This document shows positions 36,903 to 46,900 of a stretch of DNA of 64,000 bases, piece by piece. A program made the translations under genes and the position numbers. How positions within the stretch are numbered: position 1 is the stretch's first letter; each line of letters opens with the position of its first letter. The notes under the pieces were generated by a model. That model was given only the letters and a program-made list of their open reading frames with translations. It did no database searches and had not been told where the DNA came from. Source of the stretch: Devosia sp. SD17-2 (GTDB lineage: Bacteria > Pseudomonadota > Alphaproteobacteria > Rhizobiales > Devosiaceae); the NCBI RefSeq assembly GCF_029201565.1, contig NZ_CP104002.1, positions 2,931,001 through 2,995,000 of the forward strand, given 5' to 3'.

Positions 36903-37025
36903 GCCCCTCACCCTAACCCTCTCCCCACAGGGGCGAGGGAAGACGACCGGCGCGCTTGCAGAGATTTTGCCACAAACTCGATCCAGTCCCCTCGCCCCTC
37001 TGGGGAGAGGGCTAGGGTGAGGGGT
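36903..37025. repeat. C/G-rich intergenic inverted repeat, copy 1
   Basis: The left arm CCCCTCACCCTAACCCTCTC (from 36904) is matched by its inverse near 37003-37025 (GGGGAGAGGG, one changed base, then AGGGTGAGGGG). About 75 bp of less repetitive sequence lies between. Related C/G-rich inverted repeats occur at 43714-43822, 52073-52320 and 61661-61815. They look like dispersed non-coding repeats rather than terminators. Confidence 0.75.
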
Positions 37026-37162
37026 CTATCAATTTTAAAAAAGAGGAGGCGGAGCCGGACGGGAGGAGGATGCCCGGCTCCGCGAGACGGCGACACGAGG
37101 GACAGTCGCCGTCTATCTGGAGAACCTGCAGGGCCGAAACCCCGCACGAATCCGCTGTGGGA

Positions 37163-38752
37163 TCAGTTCTTTGTTACGAGGCGGTAGTACACGAAGTCCG
37201 AATTGGAGCCATTCACATAACCGTCAACATTGCTGCCCATGGCGATCTGCAGGGCGGCCTGGAACATGATGACGATCGGGCTCTCGGCCTGAACCTTCTT
37301 CTGAAGGTCGATATAGAGCTCGTTGCGCTTGGACTGGTCGGCTTCGGCCAGCGCTGCGGTGACTTCGTCGTTCATTTCCTGCGGCACAGCCCAGGCGTTA
37401 CGCCATGTGGTCGTTGCAGCATAAGTCTCGTCCGAATTGTTCGAGTTGTAGGCGAACGCCTTGGCATTGGAGTGCGGATCCATGAAGTCCGGGCCCCAAT
37501 AGAGCAGCATGGCCTGATGCGTGCGCTCACGGTACTTCGTGATCACCTGGGCGCCGGTGCCCGGCAGGATGTCGAAGTTGATGCCTGCTTCGGAGAAGCC
37601 GGCCTGCAGCGACTGTGCAATGTCGGTGAACGGGGTCGAGTTGATCACGTCCAGCGTCACATTGATCGGCGTTTCGATGCCGGCGTCAGCAAGGATCTGC
37701 TTGGCCTTTTCGACGTCATAGGTGAACGGGGTCTCGTCGTAGGAGCCCGGGAAGCCCTTCGGCCAGAAGGCCTGGTGCTTTTCCATCTGGCCCTTGAGGA
37801 AGGTCTGGGTCATGCCGTCATAGTCGACGAGATAACGCGCAGCTTCCCAGATCGCCGGGTCGGTCAGCTCGTCGGTCTTCTGGTTGAACGAGAGGAAGTG
37901 CACGGCGGCCTGCGGATAGGTTTCCACCTTGACCGCATCGCTCGAAAGACCCGCCACCTGGTCGGAGGTCAGGTTCTTGGCGATATCCACGTCGCCGGAG
38001 TTCAGCAGCAGCTGCTGGGTTGCGGCTTCGGCCACATGACGGATCAGCACCTGCTTCATTGCCGGTGCGCCGTTCCAGTAGGTCTCGTTGGCGGTGAGGC
38101 GCACGAGTTCAGCCGGACGGTAGTCGGTCAGAACGAACGGGCCAGAACCGGCCGAATTGGTGTTCAGCCAGGCATTGCCCCAGTCGCCGTCGACTTCGTG
38201 CTCGCGCACAAGAACTTCGTCGACGATAGCGCCCGGACGGGCAGCCAGCACGTTCAGCACGAAGGCCGACGCGAAATCACCGCTCCACTTCACGACGACC
38301 TTGTTGCCGTCCACGGTCACCATCTCGTCGATGTTTTCCGGGGTCCAGCCGAGCTGGGTCAGGATGAAGGCCGGGGTCAGGTTCAGCGTCACGACGCGCT
38401 TGAACGAGAAGTGCACGTCTTCGGCACGAACCGGATTGCCGGACGCGAAATTGGCGCCATCACGCATGGTGAAGGTCAGCGTCTTGGCTGCTTCGTCGGC
38501 AACCCATTCCGAGGCAAGGCCCGGTGCCAGCACGGTGGTGTCGGCAGCGTCGTACTGGACGAGCTTGTCATAGAGGTTGGCATTGATCTCGCCGGCCGAG
38601 AATTCATAGGCCTGTGCGGGGTCGAGGGCGACGATATCGTCGATGTTCTGGGCAATGACCAGCGCATCGGGGGGGGTGGCGGCGTAGGCGGCACCTGCCG
38701 CCAGCGGCAGGGCCAGCGCGGAGGCCAGAAGGGCGGCGCGGAAGAGCTTCAT
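37163..38752 (-). CDS. ABC transporter substrate-binding protein, peptide family 5
   Basis: This periplasmic peptide-binding protein (DppA/OppA type) has 529 residues. It has a signal peptide (MKLFRAALLASALALPLAAG, cleavage near AYAA), an early LYDKLVQYD segment, the family signature region LTFTMRDGANFASGNPVRAE, and C-terminal YRERTHQAMLLYWGPDF. Its ATG overlaps the regulator stop (ATGA), so the XRE-cupin regulator and this gene form one unit. Permease and ATPase genes lie on the opposite strand across the divergent promoter. Cargo is probably small peptides, consistent with the downstream M24 peptidase. Confidence 0.9.
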   Translation of the reverse strand: MKLFRAALLASALALPLAAGAAYAATPPDALVIAQNIDDIVALDPAQAYEFSAGEINANLYDKLVQYDAADTTVLAPGLASEWVADEAAKTLTFTMRDGANFASGNPVRAEDVHFSFKRVVTLNLTPAFILTQLGWTPENIDEMVTVDGNKVVVKWSGDFASAFVLNVLAARPGAIVDEVLVREHEVDGDWGNAWLNTNSAGSGPFVLTDYRPAELVRLTANETYWNGAPAMKQVLIRHVAEAATQQLLLNSGDVDIAKNLTSDQVAGLSSDAVKVETYPQAAVHFLSFNQKTDELTDPAIWEAARYLVDYDGMTQTFLKGQMEKHQAFWPKGFPGSYDETPFTYDVEKAKQILADAGIETPINVTLDVINSTPFTDIAQSLQAGFSEAGINFDILPGTGAQVITKYRERTHQAMLLYWGPDFMDPHSNAKAFAYNSNNSDETYAATTTWRNAWAVPQEMNDEVTAALAEADQSKRNELYIDLQKKVQAESPIVIMFQAALQIAMGSNVDGYVNGSNSDFVYYRLVTKN

Positions 38753-39423
38753 GTGCGTTTCTCCTTAGGGGTGATTTTTTTGTTAGCCGGCTTATTGATG
38801 CCGGGTTTTGGCTTCGTCGTGGCTGACCGTGGTGGTCGGGCCGTCGAACGGAAGAGTGCGAGCGTGCCCGTCCACAGGAGACGCGCAGGCTGATCTGTGT
38901 GGTTGGACCAGGAATGGGGGCGATTGCCGCGAAAATGCAGGCTGTCGCCGGCATTCATCACCATGTCCTCGCCGTCGAGCCGCTGGGTGATCGCGCCTTC
39001 GAGCACGAAGAGAATCTCTTCCCCTTCGTGGGCGACTGTCTCCGAGCGATAGCCCGGCGGCACGGTCATGAGAAAACTCGAGAGCTGATTGCCGGGAAAG
39101 TCGGCCCCAAGCCGCTCATAGACAACCGATGATCCATCGATCGAAAAACGGTTGCGCTCGCCCGTACGGGTCAGGGCGTTATGCGTGGCTGGCGCGGAAA
39201 TGAAGTAGTCGATGGAGACCCCGAGGGCCCGGGCAACCTGCGCCAGCGTGCCCAGAGAAGGTGTCGCATGGTCACGCTCCACCTGGCTGAGATATCCAAC
39301 CGAGACGTCCGCCGCCTCACCCAATTGCATCAGGGTCATGTGCTGCTGGCGCCGGCGAGCGCGGATCAACGCGCCCACTTTCGGATGCTCTCCTTGCGCT
39401 CTTGCAGTGGCCTCTTGCGCCAT
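38749..39423 (-). CDS. XRE-family regulator with C-terminal cupin domain
   Basis: This 224-residue protein combines an N-terminal helix-turn-helix (about 15-75: IRARRRQQHMTLMQLGEAAD, VSVGYLSQVERDHATPSLG) with a cupin sensor domain (about 110-190: SETVAHEGEEILFVLEGA, HFRGNRPHSWSNH). PuuR-like members of this class sense small amines or amino-acid derivatives. The C-terminal tail is lysine-rich and poorly conserved. It starts at ATG 39423 behind GAGGGA, and its end is coupled by 4 bp to the binding-protein gene. It probably autoregulates and controls the facing transporter operon via repeats in the shared promoter region. Confidence 0.85.
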   Translation of the reverse strand: MAQEATARAQGEHPKVGALIRARRRQQHMTLMQLGEAADVSVGYLSQVERDHATPSLGTLAQVARALGVSIDYFISAPATHNALTRTGERNRFSIDGSSVVYERLGADFPGNQLSSFLMTVPPGYRSETVAHEGEEILFVLEGAITQRLDGEDMVMNAGDSLHFRGNRPHSWSNHTDQPARLLWTGTLALFRSTARPPRSATTKPKPGINKPANKKITPKEKRT

Positions 39424-39433
39424 TATCCCTCAC

Positions 39434-39467
39434 CAAAGTTTTTTTGATATAAGCAAAGTTTCTTGTA
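39434..39467. promoter_or_regulatory. Direct-repeat operator candidate in the divergent peptide-transport promoter
   Basis: CAAAGTT occurs at 39434-39440 and again at 39454-39460, exactly 20 bp apart, each followed by a T-rich tract (TTTTTGATAT and TCTTGTAT). Two helical turns between equal half-sites suits tandem binding of the XRE regulator encoded just to the left. The AT-rich block is distinct from the GC-rich surroundings and probably also holds promoter elements. Confidence 0.5.
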
Positions 39468-39553
39468 TGGTGAAAGGGAAATATCAAGGTTTCCCGCTCC
39501 GCAGGATGGTTATTCTGCGGCGATAAGTTTTTGTTTCTACAAGAGGTTTTCGC

Positions 39554-40627
39554 GTGAGCGTTGATCAGCCCTCCATGGAAGTAGCGCCCGCTGCCGCAGC
39601 CCCGAAAAAGCGTCTCGGACGGCGCTTTTCGGCCATTGCCGGCTTCCTCATCACGCTTTTCCTCACTTTTCTTGGCCTCATGGCCATCACCTTCTTCATC
39701 GGCCGGGTGATCCCCATCGATCCGGTGCTCTCGGTGGTCGGCGATCGCGCCACGCAGGCGCAATATGATGCTGCTGCCAGCGCCATGGGTCTCGACCGCC
39801 CGCTCTATGAGCAGTTCATCTCCTATGTGGGCAATGTGCTGACCGGCGACCTCGGCCGCTCCGTCTCGACAGGACGCCCCGTTGCCGAGGACCTCAGCCG
39901 GTTTTTCCCGGCCACGTTTGAAATGGCAACGCTCGGTATCCTCATCGGCGTTGCCCTTGGCGTACCGCTCGGGGTGACCGCCGCCGCCCGGCAGGGCAGC
40001 TGGCTCGATCAGGCGATCCGTGTCGTCGGCCTGCTCGGCTATTCAGTGCCGGCCTTCTGGCTTGGTCTGGTCGGCCTCGCGCTCTTTTACGCCCGCCTGC
40101 GCTGGGTCGGCGGACCGGGCCGGCTCGACATCTTCTATGATGGCCTTGTCCAACCGGTCACCGGCATGATCCTGATCGACAGCCTCATCCGCGGCGAGAT
40201 CGATATTTTCTGGAATGCCGTCTGGCACATCATCCTGCCGGCGTCGGTGCTCGGCTTCTTTAGCCTTGCCTATATCGCCCGCATGACGCGCAGCTTCATG
40301 CTCGACCAGCTCAACCAGGAGTTCGTCACCACGGCGCGCGTCAAGGGCGTGCCCGAGCGGATCGTCATCTGGCGCCACGCCTTCAATCCGATCCGGGTTC
40401 CGCTGATCACCGTCATCGGCCTCTCCTACGCCGGCCTGCTCGAAGGTTCGGTGATGATCGAGACCGTGTTCTCCTGGCCCGGTATCGGCAATTACCTCAC
40501 CACGGCGCTCCTCAACGCCGACATGAATGCCGTGCTCGGCTCGACCCTGGTGATCGGCGCCGTCTTCATTTTCATCAACAAGGTCTCCGACGTGCTCTAC
40601 CGCGTCCTCGACCCGAGGGCACGCTAA
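39554..40627 (+). CDS. ABC transporter permease (DppB-type)
   Basis: This inner-membrane subunit has 357 residues. An N-terminal cytoplasmic segment is followed by a first helix (SAIAGFLITLFLTFLGLMAI-like region) and about five more. The ABC2 peptide-permease features DRPLYEQFISYVGNVLTGDLG and the EAA loop FVTTARVKGVPERIVIWRHA are clear. It starts at GTG 39554 with AAGAGG upstream (39541-39546) and ends overlapping the next permease by 1 bp. It pairs with the divergent family-5 binding protein. Confidence 0.9.
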   Translation: MSVDQPSMEVAPAAAAPKKRLGRRFSAIAGFLITLFLTFLGLMAITFFIGRVIPIDPVLSVVGDRATQAQYDAAASAMGLDRPLYEQFISYVGNVLTGDLGRSVSTGRPVAEDLSRFFPATFEMATLGILIGVALGVPLGVTAAARQGSWLDQAIRVVGLLGYSVPAFWLGLVGLALFYARLRWVGGPGRLDIFYDGLVQPVTGMILIDSLIRGEIDIFWNAVWHIILPASVLGFFSLAYIARMTRSFMLDQLNQEFVTTARVKGVPERIVIWRHAFNPIRVPLITVIGLSYAGLLEGSVMIETVFSWPGIGNYLTTALLNADMNAVLGSTLVIGAVFIFINKVSDVLYRVLDPRAR

Positions 40628-41529
40628 TGACCACTCGCGACTGGCTCCTTGCCGATAGCCCCACCTCCCGCTGGCAAGCCAATGCGGGACGCGCCTATCG
40701 CGTCCTGACAGCCCTGCTGCGCAATCCGCTCTCCGTCCTCGGCGGGCTGATCATCCTCGTCCTGCTGCTCACGGCCGCCTTTGCTCCGTGGATCGCCCCC
40801 TACTCACCCACCGGGCAGAACCTCGGCAATCGCCTGCTCCCGCCCTCGGGCGACCACTGGATGGGCACAGACGAGCTTGGCCGCGATATCTTCTCGCGCG
40901 TCGTCTACGGGTCCCAGATCACGCTGACCATCGTTCTGCTTGTGGCCCTGATCTCGGCGCCCCTCGGCCTCTTCATCGGCGCCATCGCCGGCTATTTCGG
41001 CGGCTGGGTCGACCGGATCCTCATGGGCTTTACCGACATCTTCCTGTCGCTGCCCAAGTTGATCCTGGCCCTCGCCTTCGTCGCCGCGCTTGGCCCGGGC
41101 ATCAACAATGCCATCATCGCCATCGCCATCACCTCCTGGCCCGCCTATGCGCGTATTGCCCGCGCCGAAACGCTGACCATCCGCAATGCCGAATATATCT
41201 CGGCCGTGCAGCTGGCCGGTGGTGGCCCGATCCGCGTCATCGTCCAGCACATCCTGCCGCTCTGCACGTCCTCAATGATCGTGCGCGTCACCCTCGACAT
41301 GGCCGGCGTGATCCTAACCGCGGCCGGTCTCGGCTTCATCGGCCTCGGCGCCCAGCCGCCGCTGCCCGAATGGGGCGCAATGATCTCGCGCGGCCGCACC
41401 TTCATCCTCGACCAGTGGTGGGTTGCGACCATGCCGGGCTTTGCCATCATCATCGTCTCGCTCGGCTTCTGCTTCCTCGGCGACGGGCTTCGCGATGTTT
41501 TGGACCCCAAGAACGAGGGCAAGAGCTGA
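40627..41529 (+). CDS. ABC transporter permease (DppC-type)
   Basis: This second membrane subunit has 300 residues. After an N-terminal helix (SVLGGLIILVLLLTAAFAPW), the DppC signature HWMGTDELGRDIFSRVVYG is present. The EAA loop is EYISAVQLAGGGPIRVIVQH. Start and stop overlap the adjacent genes by 1 bp (TAATG and TGATG junctions), typical of tight operons. Confidence 0.9.
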   Translation: MTTRDWLLADSPTSRWQANAGRAYRVLTALLRNPLSVLGGLIILVLLLTAAFAPWIAPYSPTGQNLGNRLLPPSGDHWMGTDELGRDIFSRVVYGSQITLTIVLLVALISAPLGLFIGAIAGYFGGWVDRILMGFTDIFLSLPKLILALAFVAALGPGINNAIIAIAITSWPAYARIARAETLTIRNAEYISAVQLAGGGPIRVIVQHILPLCTSSMIVRVTLDMAGVILTAAGLGFIGLGAQPPLPEWGAMISRGRTFILDQWWVATMPGFAIIIVSLGFCFLGDGLRDVLDPKNEGKS

Positions 41530-42365
41530 TGACCAAGCCCCTTCTCGAAGTCGAAAATCTGCGCGTCTCCTTCCCGACCCATTCGGGCCGCGTCGAAGTG
41601 GTGAAGGGCCTCTCCTTCACCCTCGGCCGCGAACGTCTGGGCATTGTGGGCGAATCTGGCTCCGGAAAATCCATGACCGGCCGCTCGATCCTCAAGCTCA
41701 TCCGCAAGCCGGGCGAGGTAACCGCCGACAAGCTCAGCTTTGAAGGCATCGACATTCTCGCCCAGAGCGAAAAGCAGATGCGCTCGATCCGTGGCGCCCG
41801 CATTTCCATGGTCATGCAGGACCCCAAATTCTCGCTCAATCCGGTGATGACCGTGGGCGAGCAGATCGCCGAGGCGCTCGTCACGCACCAGAAGCTGCCG
41901 CGCCGCGATGTGCAGGCTCGCGTGCTCGAAATGCTGCGCGCCGTCCGCATCAACGACCCCCAGCGCGTCGCCAAGCTTTACCCCCACGAGGTTTCGGGCG
42001 GCATGGGCCAGCGCATCATGATCGCCATGATGCTGATCCCCGAACCCGAACTGCTCATCGCCGATGAGCCCACTTCGGCGCTCGACGTTTCCGTCCAGGC
42101 CCAGGTGCTCGACATCATCGACGATCTTGTCACCCGCAAGGGCATGGGCCTCATCCTCATCAGCCATGACCTGGCGCTCGTCCGCCGCTATTGCGACCGC
42201 GTGCTGGTGATGAATTCGGGCCGCGTGGTGGAAGAATGCGCTGCCGGTGACCTCGACAAGGCACAGCACCCCTACACGCGGGGCCTGCTCGCGGCCATGC
42301 CTGTCATCGACGAAGTCAGAGATGAACTGCCGGTGCTCGACCGGACACAATGGGCCGGCACATGA
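41529..42365 (+). CDS. ABC transporter ATP-binding protein (DppD-type)
   Basis: This ATPase of the peptide importer has 278 residues. It has Walker A GESGSGKS, a Q-loop region MQDPKFSLNPVMTVGEQ, the signature VSGGMGQRIMIAMML, and Walker B LLIADEPTSALDV. The C-terminal HPYTRGLLAAMP is the usual oligopeptide-ATPase tail, although here it is short. The start overlaps the upstream stop by 1 bp and its own stop overlaps the next gene by 4 bp. Confidence 0.91.
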   Translation: MTKPLLEVENLRVSFPTHSGRVEVVKGLSFTLGRERLGIVGESGSGKSMTGRSILKLIRKPGEVTADKLSFEGIDILAQSEKQMRSIRGARISMVMQDPKFSLNPVMTVGEQIAEALVTHQKLPRRDVQARVLEMLRAVRINDPQRVAKLYPHEVSGGMGQRIMIAMMLIPEPELLIADEPTSALDVSVQAQVLDIIDDLVTRKGMGLILISHDLALVRRYCDRVLVMNSGRVVEECAAGDLDKAQHPYTRGLLAAMPVIDEVRDELPVLDRTQWAGT

Positions 42366-43096
42366 TCGCTATCGACCTCAAGAACCTCGACATTTCCTAT
42401 GGCGACAGCAAGGTCGTCCATGATGTCACCCTGTCCATCCCCGAAGGCGAGAGCTTTGCCCTCGTCGGGGAAAGCGGCTCGGGAAAGTCGACCATTTTGC
42501 GCGCCATAGCCGGGCTTGCCCCGGAGTGGACGGGCGAGATTTCCGTCCTCGGCCAGCCGCGCAATCACAAGATTGATCGCGCCGTGTCGCGTCAGGTCCA
42601 GATGGTGTTCCAGGACCCCTATGGCTCGCTCCACCCGCGCAAAACCATCGACGCAGCCCTCACCGAGCCTTTGGCCATCCACGGCATCGGCAATCGTGGC
42701 GAGCGCGTCGACGCGGTCCTGCGTTCGGTCGGTCTCGACCAGCGCTTCCGGTTCCGCTTTCCCCATCAGCTATCCGGCGGCCAGCGCCAGCGCGTCGCCA
42801 TCGCCCGGGCGCTGATGCTCGAGCCAAAAGTGCTGCTGCTCGATGAGCCGACCTCGGCGCTCGACGTTTCGGTTCAGGCGGAAATCCTCAATCTCCTCAA
42901 GCGCCTCCGCCGCGAGCAGAACCTCACTTATCTCATGGTGACGCACAATCTGCCCGTCGTCAGCTTCCTCTGTGATCGCCTCGCCGTCATGCGCCACGGC
43001 CGGATCGTGGAAGTCGCTGACGTGGCCCAGCTCAAGGCCGGCAAGCTCAACGAGCCCTACTCCATGGAGCTGCTCGCCGCCACCGAAGGCGGCTGA
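42362..43096 (+). CDS. ABC transporter ATP-binding protein (DppF-type)
   Basis: The second ATPase has 244 residues from ATG 42362, which forms an ATGA overlap with the preceding stop. Walker A is GESGSGKS, the Q loop MVFQDPYGSLHPRKT, the signature LSGGQRQRVAIARAL, and Walker B LLLDEPTSALDV. The sequence ends without the usual long OppF tail. It completes the importer formed with the divergent binding protein. Confidence 0.9.
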   Translation: MIAIDLKNLDISYGDSKVVHDVTLSIPEGESFALVGESGSGKSTILRAIAGLAPEWTGEISVLGQPRNHKIDRAVSRQVQMVFQDPYGSLHPRKTIDAALTEPLAIHGIGNRGERVDAVLRSVGLDQRFRFRFPHQLSGGQRQRVAIARALMLEPKVLLLDEPTSALDVSVQAEILNLLKRLRREQNLTYLMVTHNLPVVSFLCDRLAVMRHGRIVEVADVAQLKAGKLNEPYSMELLAATEGG

Positions 43097-43199
43097 CCGG
43101 AGCCAATCCTATCCCCTCCCCCTACCCGGGGCGGGACCGGCAGTGGAGGGCCGCAAGCCTCTCCATGCCACACGTTTTCACGACCAAGGACTAGCCAAA

Positions 43200-43694
43200 A
43201 TGACTGACCACCAGGCCGCTCTCGCCACTTTCGACGTGGCAATCGCCAAGGCAAAGACTGCCGAGCAGGCGTTCACCGCCCTCCAGACCCTCGTTCAGGC
43301 GACCGTCGGCGCAAAGCTCTTCACCGTTATGCAGGTGGATATGGCCGCCGAGCTGTCGCGCCGCGCCTATACCAGCGATGCCGCCAATTACCCGGCCTCC
43401 GGCACCAAGCCGCTCAACTACGGCCCCTGGTTCGACGTAGTGCACGGTCGCCGCGAATATTTCGTCGCCAACACCATCGAAGACATCGCCAAGGTCTTCT
43501 TCGATCATGAGCTGATCAACTCGCTCGGCTGCCAGTCGGTGGTCAACATGCCCGTTATCGTCGGCGACGTGCTGGTCGGCACCGTCAACATGCTCGACGT
43601 CACCGACTACTACACCCCCGAACGCGTGCAGCAGATCCGCGATCTCATTTCGATCCCCGCCAAGCTCGCCATGCTGGTCGCCCTGCGCGCCTGA
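43200..43694 (+). CDS. GAF-domain protein at the end of the peptide-transport operon
   Basis: This 164-residue protein starts at ATG 43200 behind AAGGA. It seems to be a single GAF-like domain: the helical start DVAIAKAKTAEQAFTALQTL, the strand region GAKLFTVMQVDM, and the C-terminal half SLGCQSVVNMPVIVGDVLVG TVNMLD-type strands and a final helix. No output domain is attached. GAF domains bind small ligands such as nucleotides, haem or aromatics. Its place 103 bp after the last ATPase gene suggests a link to the transported compound or to the peptidase, but this is inference. Confidence 0.75.
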   Translation: MTDHQAALATFDVAIAKAKTAEQAFTALQTLVQATVGAKLFTVMQVDMAAELSRRAYTSDAANYPASGTKPLNYGPWFDVVHGRREYFVANTIEDIAKVFFDHELINSLGCQSVVNMPVIVGDVLVGTVNMLDVTDYYTPERVQQIRDLISIPAKLAMLVALRA

Positions 43695-43713
43695 TTTTTT
43701 GGGTTTTTAAGTC

Positions 43714-43822
43714 CACCCCCACCCAACCTCCCCTGACAAGGGGAGGAGTTCTCCGGGGCTCACCAGCTTCACACCAAACTCGATGCGTCCCTCCCCCTAT
43801 CAGGGGGAGGTTAGGTGGGGGT
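43714..43822. repeat. C/G-rich intergenic inverted repeat, copy 2
   Basis: The outer arms CCACCCCCACCCAACCTCCC and GGGAGGTTAGGTGGGGGT are near-inverse. A smaller inner palindrome lies at each end (CCCCTGACAAGGGG, CCCCCTATCAGGGGG). It fills most of the gap between the GAF gene and putA. Confidence 0.75.
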
Positions 43823-43889
43823 AGCGTGCCCCCGGCCTCCGCCCATTTTCATATGCGTTGACCACCTCGCGTCCCCGCCTCCCACCCAA

Positions 43890-43920
43890 AAGAAAAGGGC
43901 GGGAGAATTTCCCCCGCCCC
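43890..43920 (-). terminator. Intrinsic terminator of putA
   Basis: On the minus strand GGGCGGG (43919-43913) pairs with CCCGCCC (43903-43897), followed by TTTTCTTTTGGG. It lies 13 bp past the putA stop. Confidence 0.82.
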
Positions 43921-43932
43921 TTTCGTTCAGTT

Positions 43933-46900
43933 TTAACCGGCTTCTGCCATCAGGCTGGCATTCCCGCCGGCGGCGGTCGTGTCGATACACACCTGCCGCT
44001 CGAGCTGCAGTCGGGCCACGTCGCCGGGGCTCGTCAGCAGGGGCAGGATAGCCCCATCGCGGCCGGCCAGGGCCTTGCGCACGGCTGCGAGATCATCGCC
44101 CTCGCCGAAAAACGCCACTGCCTCAAAGGTCGTGGCATTTGCCAGCATCTCAAGATCAACCGGCACCACCAGCGGCACGCAACCAGCCGTTTCAGCAATG
44201 CGGCGCTGGGTCACCAGATCCTGTCCGCTTGGCCCAAGGCAGAGCACCGTCCCACGCGGCGCAACATAAAGCGTATTGCTCTCGCCGGTCGGTCCCGGCA
44301 GCGTCAGCGCACCTGCCTGCGGCTCGGCATAGCCGGTGGTAAAGCGCGGCAGATAGTGCGGACCGCCCGCCTTGGGGCCGGTGCCCGAAAGCCCCTCGCC
44401 ACCAAACGGCTGGCTACCCACCACGGCACCGATCTGGTTGCGGTTGATGTAGATATTGCCGGCCTTGACCGCGGCGGACACCTTCTTCACCCGGCTCGAA
44501 ATGCGCGTGTGCATGCCAAAAGTCAGGCCATAGCCAGAGGCATTGATCGCCGCGATCACCTTGTCGATTTCGTCGGCCTTGAAGGTCGCCACATGCAGGA
44601 CGGGCCCGAAGATTTCCTCGGGGATCTCTTCGACGCCCGACACTTTCACCACGCTGGGCGCAACGAAATTGCCCGTGGCAGGCGCCTTGAGGGCGTGGAT
44701 CACCTTACGGGCGTTCACGCGGAGATAATTCTCGATTTTCTCGCGCGCCGGCTGGTCGATGATCGGGCCGATATCGGTCGCCAGATCCCAGGGGTTACCC
44801 AGCGTCAGCTCATCCATGGCGCCCTTGAGCATGGTCAGCGTGCGCTCGGCCGCATCGTCCTGCACATAGAGCACGCGTAGCGCCGAACAGCGCTGGCCGG
44901 CCGACTGGAACGCCGATGCGAGGATATCGCGCACCGCCTGCTCCGGCAGCGCGGTCGAGTCGACGATCATGGCATTGAGCCCGCCCGTCTCGGCGATCAG
45001 CGGCGCCTTGAGGTCGAGGTTTTCCGCCATGGCGCGATCGATGCGATGCGCCGTCGGCAGCGAGCCGGTAAAGGCCACGCCGGCGATCCGGCTGTCCGAG
45101 GTCAGGGCCGTGCCCACATCCGGGCCACCCGGCACCAGATGGATGGCGTCTGCCGCGATACCCGCCTCATGCATCATCTGCACGGCGCGGTAGGCGATCA
45201 GCGGCGTCTGCGGCGCGGGCTTTGCCACCACGGCATTGCCGGCCACCAGGGCTGCCGCAATCTGGCCGGTGAAAATGGCCAGCGGAAAATTCCACGGCGA
45301 GATCGCCGCGAAGACGCCGCGCGGCGCGCCCAGTTCGCCCTGCTCTGCCTGGGCCGCGTAGTAGCGCAGGAAGTCTACGGCCTCCCGCACTTCGGCCACC
45401 GCGTCCGACCAGCTCTTGCCGGCTTCGCGGGCGAGGAGTGCGAACAGCTCCGCCCGGTGGGCCTCATAGAGATCAGCCGTCTTGCGGAGGGCTGCTGCGC
45501 GGCTGCCGACAGGCGTCCATGCCCAGTTCGATGCCGCCGCTGCCGTGATGGCCGCCGTCACATCGCCTGCGGTCGCCGCCACGACATGGCCAACCACATC
45601 CTGCGGATCGGCCGGATTGATCACGGGAGCCGCAGTGCCTGCGGCCTCGCCCAGACCGGCGGACGTGGGGATCGTCGTTGCGACCCACTTGTGCGCGCGG
45701 AACTTTGTCCGCTCGGCGTCGACAGCGCCCAGCGCTACCGGGTCGGTGATATCGAGACCAGCCGAGTTCGTCCGACCGCCAAAGATGTCCTTGGGCGCGG
45801 GGATGGCCGGGTTGGCGAAGGTATCGAGCGCCAGGAGCTTGCCGATCGGGTCCTCGGCCACCTGCGAGGCCGGAATATCCTCGTCGGCGATCTGATAGAC
45901 GAAGGAGCCATTGGCGCCGTTCTCGAGCAGGCGCCGCACGAGATAGGCGAGCAGGTCCTTGTGCGCGCCGACCGGAGCATAGATGCGCGTGCGGGTCGAA
46001 TGATTGGTCCGCAGCACTTCATGCAGGCGTTCGCCCATGCCATGCAAGCGCTGGAATTCGTAGCTGTCGTTGAAGCGACCGGCTTCGGAGGCGAGATGCA
46101 GCACTGCTGCCGCCGTGTGAGCATTATGCGAGGCAAACTGCGGGTAGATATGCGCGCAGCTGAACAGTTTCCGCGCAGCCGCGATATAGCTGACGTCGGT
46201 CGTCGCCTTGCGGGTATAAACCGGGAAGCCGTCGAGACCCAGCACCTGGGCCCGCTTCACTTCGGCGTCCCAATAGGCGCCCTTGACCAGGCGCACCATG
46301 ATCTTGCGATCAAGACGGGCGGCCGTCGCTTCCAGCCAGTCGATCAGCGGCAACACGCGCTTGCCATAGGCCTGCACGACGATGCCAAATCCATCCCAGC
46401 CGGCCAGTTCGGGCGTTGCAAGCACGGCCTCGATGATCTCCATCGAGAGGTCGAGCCGGTCGGCTTCCTCCGCATCGATGTTGAAACTCATATTGGCAGC
46501 GCGGGCGGCCAGCGCCAGCTTGCGGGTGGAGTCCACAAGTTCGGTCAGCACCCGCTCGCGCTTGGCGAATTCATAGCGCGGATGCAGCGCCGAGAGCTTT
46601 ACCGAAATGCCCGGGTTGTCGCGCACGGAAGCCGAAGTGCAGTGCGGCGCAAGGCTCGCAATGGCGCTGGCATAGGATTGAAAGTAGCGTTCGGCGTCCT
46701 CGCTGGTGCGTGCGGCCTCGCCCAGCATGTCATATGAATAGCGATAGCCCAGAGCCTCAGGCTTCTTGGCATTGCTGATCGCCTCGTCGATGGTGCGGCC
46801 AAAGACAAACTGGCTGCCCAGAACGCGCATGGCCTGCGCCACCGCGGTGCGGATCACCGGTTCGCCCAGACGGGCGATCGCGCGGTGCAGCGCGTTCTTG

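Noticed and set aside
40788..42365. 525-codon frame apparently fusing a permease-region peptide to the DppD-type ATPase
   Set aside because: The first 247 codons read the permease gene in a wrong frame (Arg/His/Pro-rich). The true start is ATG 41529, overlapping the permease stop.
43100..43160. C-rich patch before the GAF gene considered as another repeat copy
   Set aside because: It is short and shows only a weak CCCC/GGGG pairing without the long arms of the other copies.
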